From: Clostridia bacterium
GTDB lineage: Bacteria; Bacillota; Clostridia; Christensenellales; Borkfalkiaceae
Assembly (NCBI GenBank): GCA_021205485.1
Contig: JAJPXK010000170.1
Location: forward strand, 1-5,230
Direction: 5' to 3'
DNA: 5,230 nt
This document shows, piece after piece, positions 5,108 to 5,230 of this stretch (position 1 is the stretch's first letter; every line of letters begins with the position of its first letter). The notes beneath the pieces are model-generated. The model was not told the origin of the DNA. It did no database searches and saw only the letters and a program-made list of their open reading frames with translations. The translations under genes and the position numbers were made by a program.

Positions 5108-5230
5108 ATGGGTTTTCTGTAACATGATTACGGTCTACGGGTCAAGATCTCCTTCAACATCGCCCTAACGGGCTATGCACAAAATGAAAGAGACGTAAGG
5201 TCACATATTAATAGAGGCTGTAGTACGATA

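Larger units (their letters stand above)
4739..5230. other. Gene-free region upstream of the recombinase
   Basis: I see no supported gene in these 492 bases on either strand. Near the recombinase it is AT-rich with two TATAAT boxes and a bidirectional terminator. From about 4961 to the edge it carries several small hairpins and a fragment resembling dispersed intergenic repeats. Only very short frames exist. Confidence 0.6.

Noticed and set aside
5123..5230. Plus-strand frame of about 36 codons open to the right edge.
   Set aside because: It has no start codon with a ribosome binding site, lies in repeat-like sequence, and so short an open stretch is expected by chance.

Overview
The window looks like a piece of a Firmicutes/Clostridia-type chromosome, probably gut-associated. 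This is an inference from GGAGG-like ribosome binding sites, sigma-A-like promoters, the style of the glycosyltransferases and a Clostridia/MAG-style dispersed repeat; no gene here fixes a genus. Every supported gene lies on the minus strand, so the window reads right to left.

Right end (about 4739-5230): no convincing gene. It holds a bidirectional hairpin terminator, AT-rich promoter-like sequence for the recombinase, and a stretch of small hairpins and dispersed-repeat sequence. Then comes a complete tyrosine recombinase (3890-4738) with all six catalytic residues; its start is fixed by a GGAGG eight bases upstream. The gap at 3511-3889 is the most interesting part. It contains a GC-rich hairpin just after the recombinase stop, a palindrome followed by a T-run (a likely recombinase terminator), a second copy of that palindrome 140 bases away, and between the two copies a good promoter (TTGACG-17-TAAAAT) plus a spaced direct repeat. 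That promoter reads into a small protein of unknown role with two zinc ribbons and a C-terminal helix-turn-helix (3061-3510).

Left part (1-2985): three tightly packed genes with much lower G+C, namely two family 2 glycosyltransferases (1888-2985 and 684-1865) and the N-terminal two thirds or so of a polysaccharide pyruvyl transferase (674 running off the left edge). Spacings of 22 and 9 bases, with a ribosome binding site overlapping a stop codon, indicate one operon. Together they would add sugars to a cell-surface polysaccharide or repeat unit and cap or modify it with pyruvate ketal groups. The zinc-ribbon/HTH gene is 75 bases upstream and may or may not be co-transcribed with them.

Main hypothesis: the two palindromes flank the promoter of the zinc-ribbon/HTH gene and sit next to a site-specific tyrosine recombinase, the layout expected of a phase-variable (invertible) promoter upstream of surface-glycan genes. 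The evidence is suggestive only. Because each repeat is itself palindromic, the pair can be read as inverted (20/20) or direct (20/22), and one copy also works as an ordinary terminator.
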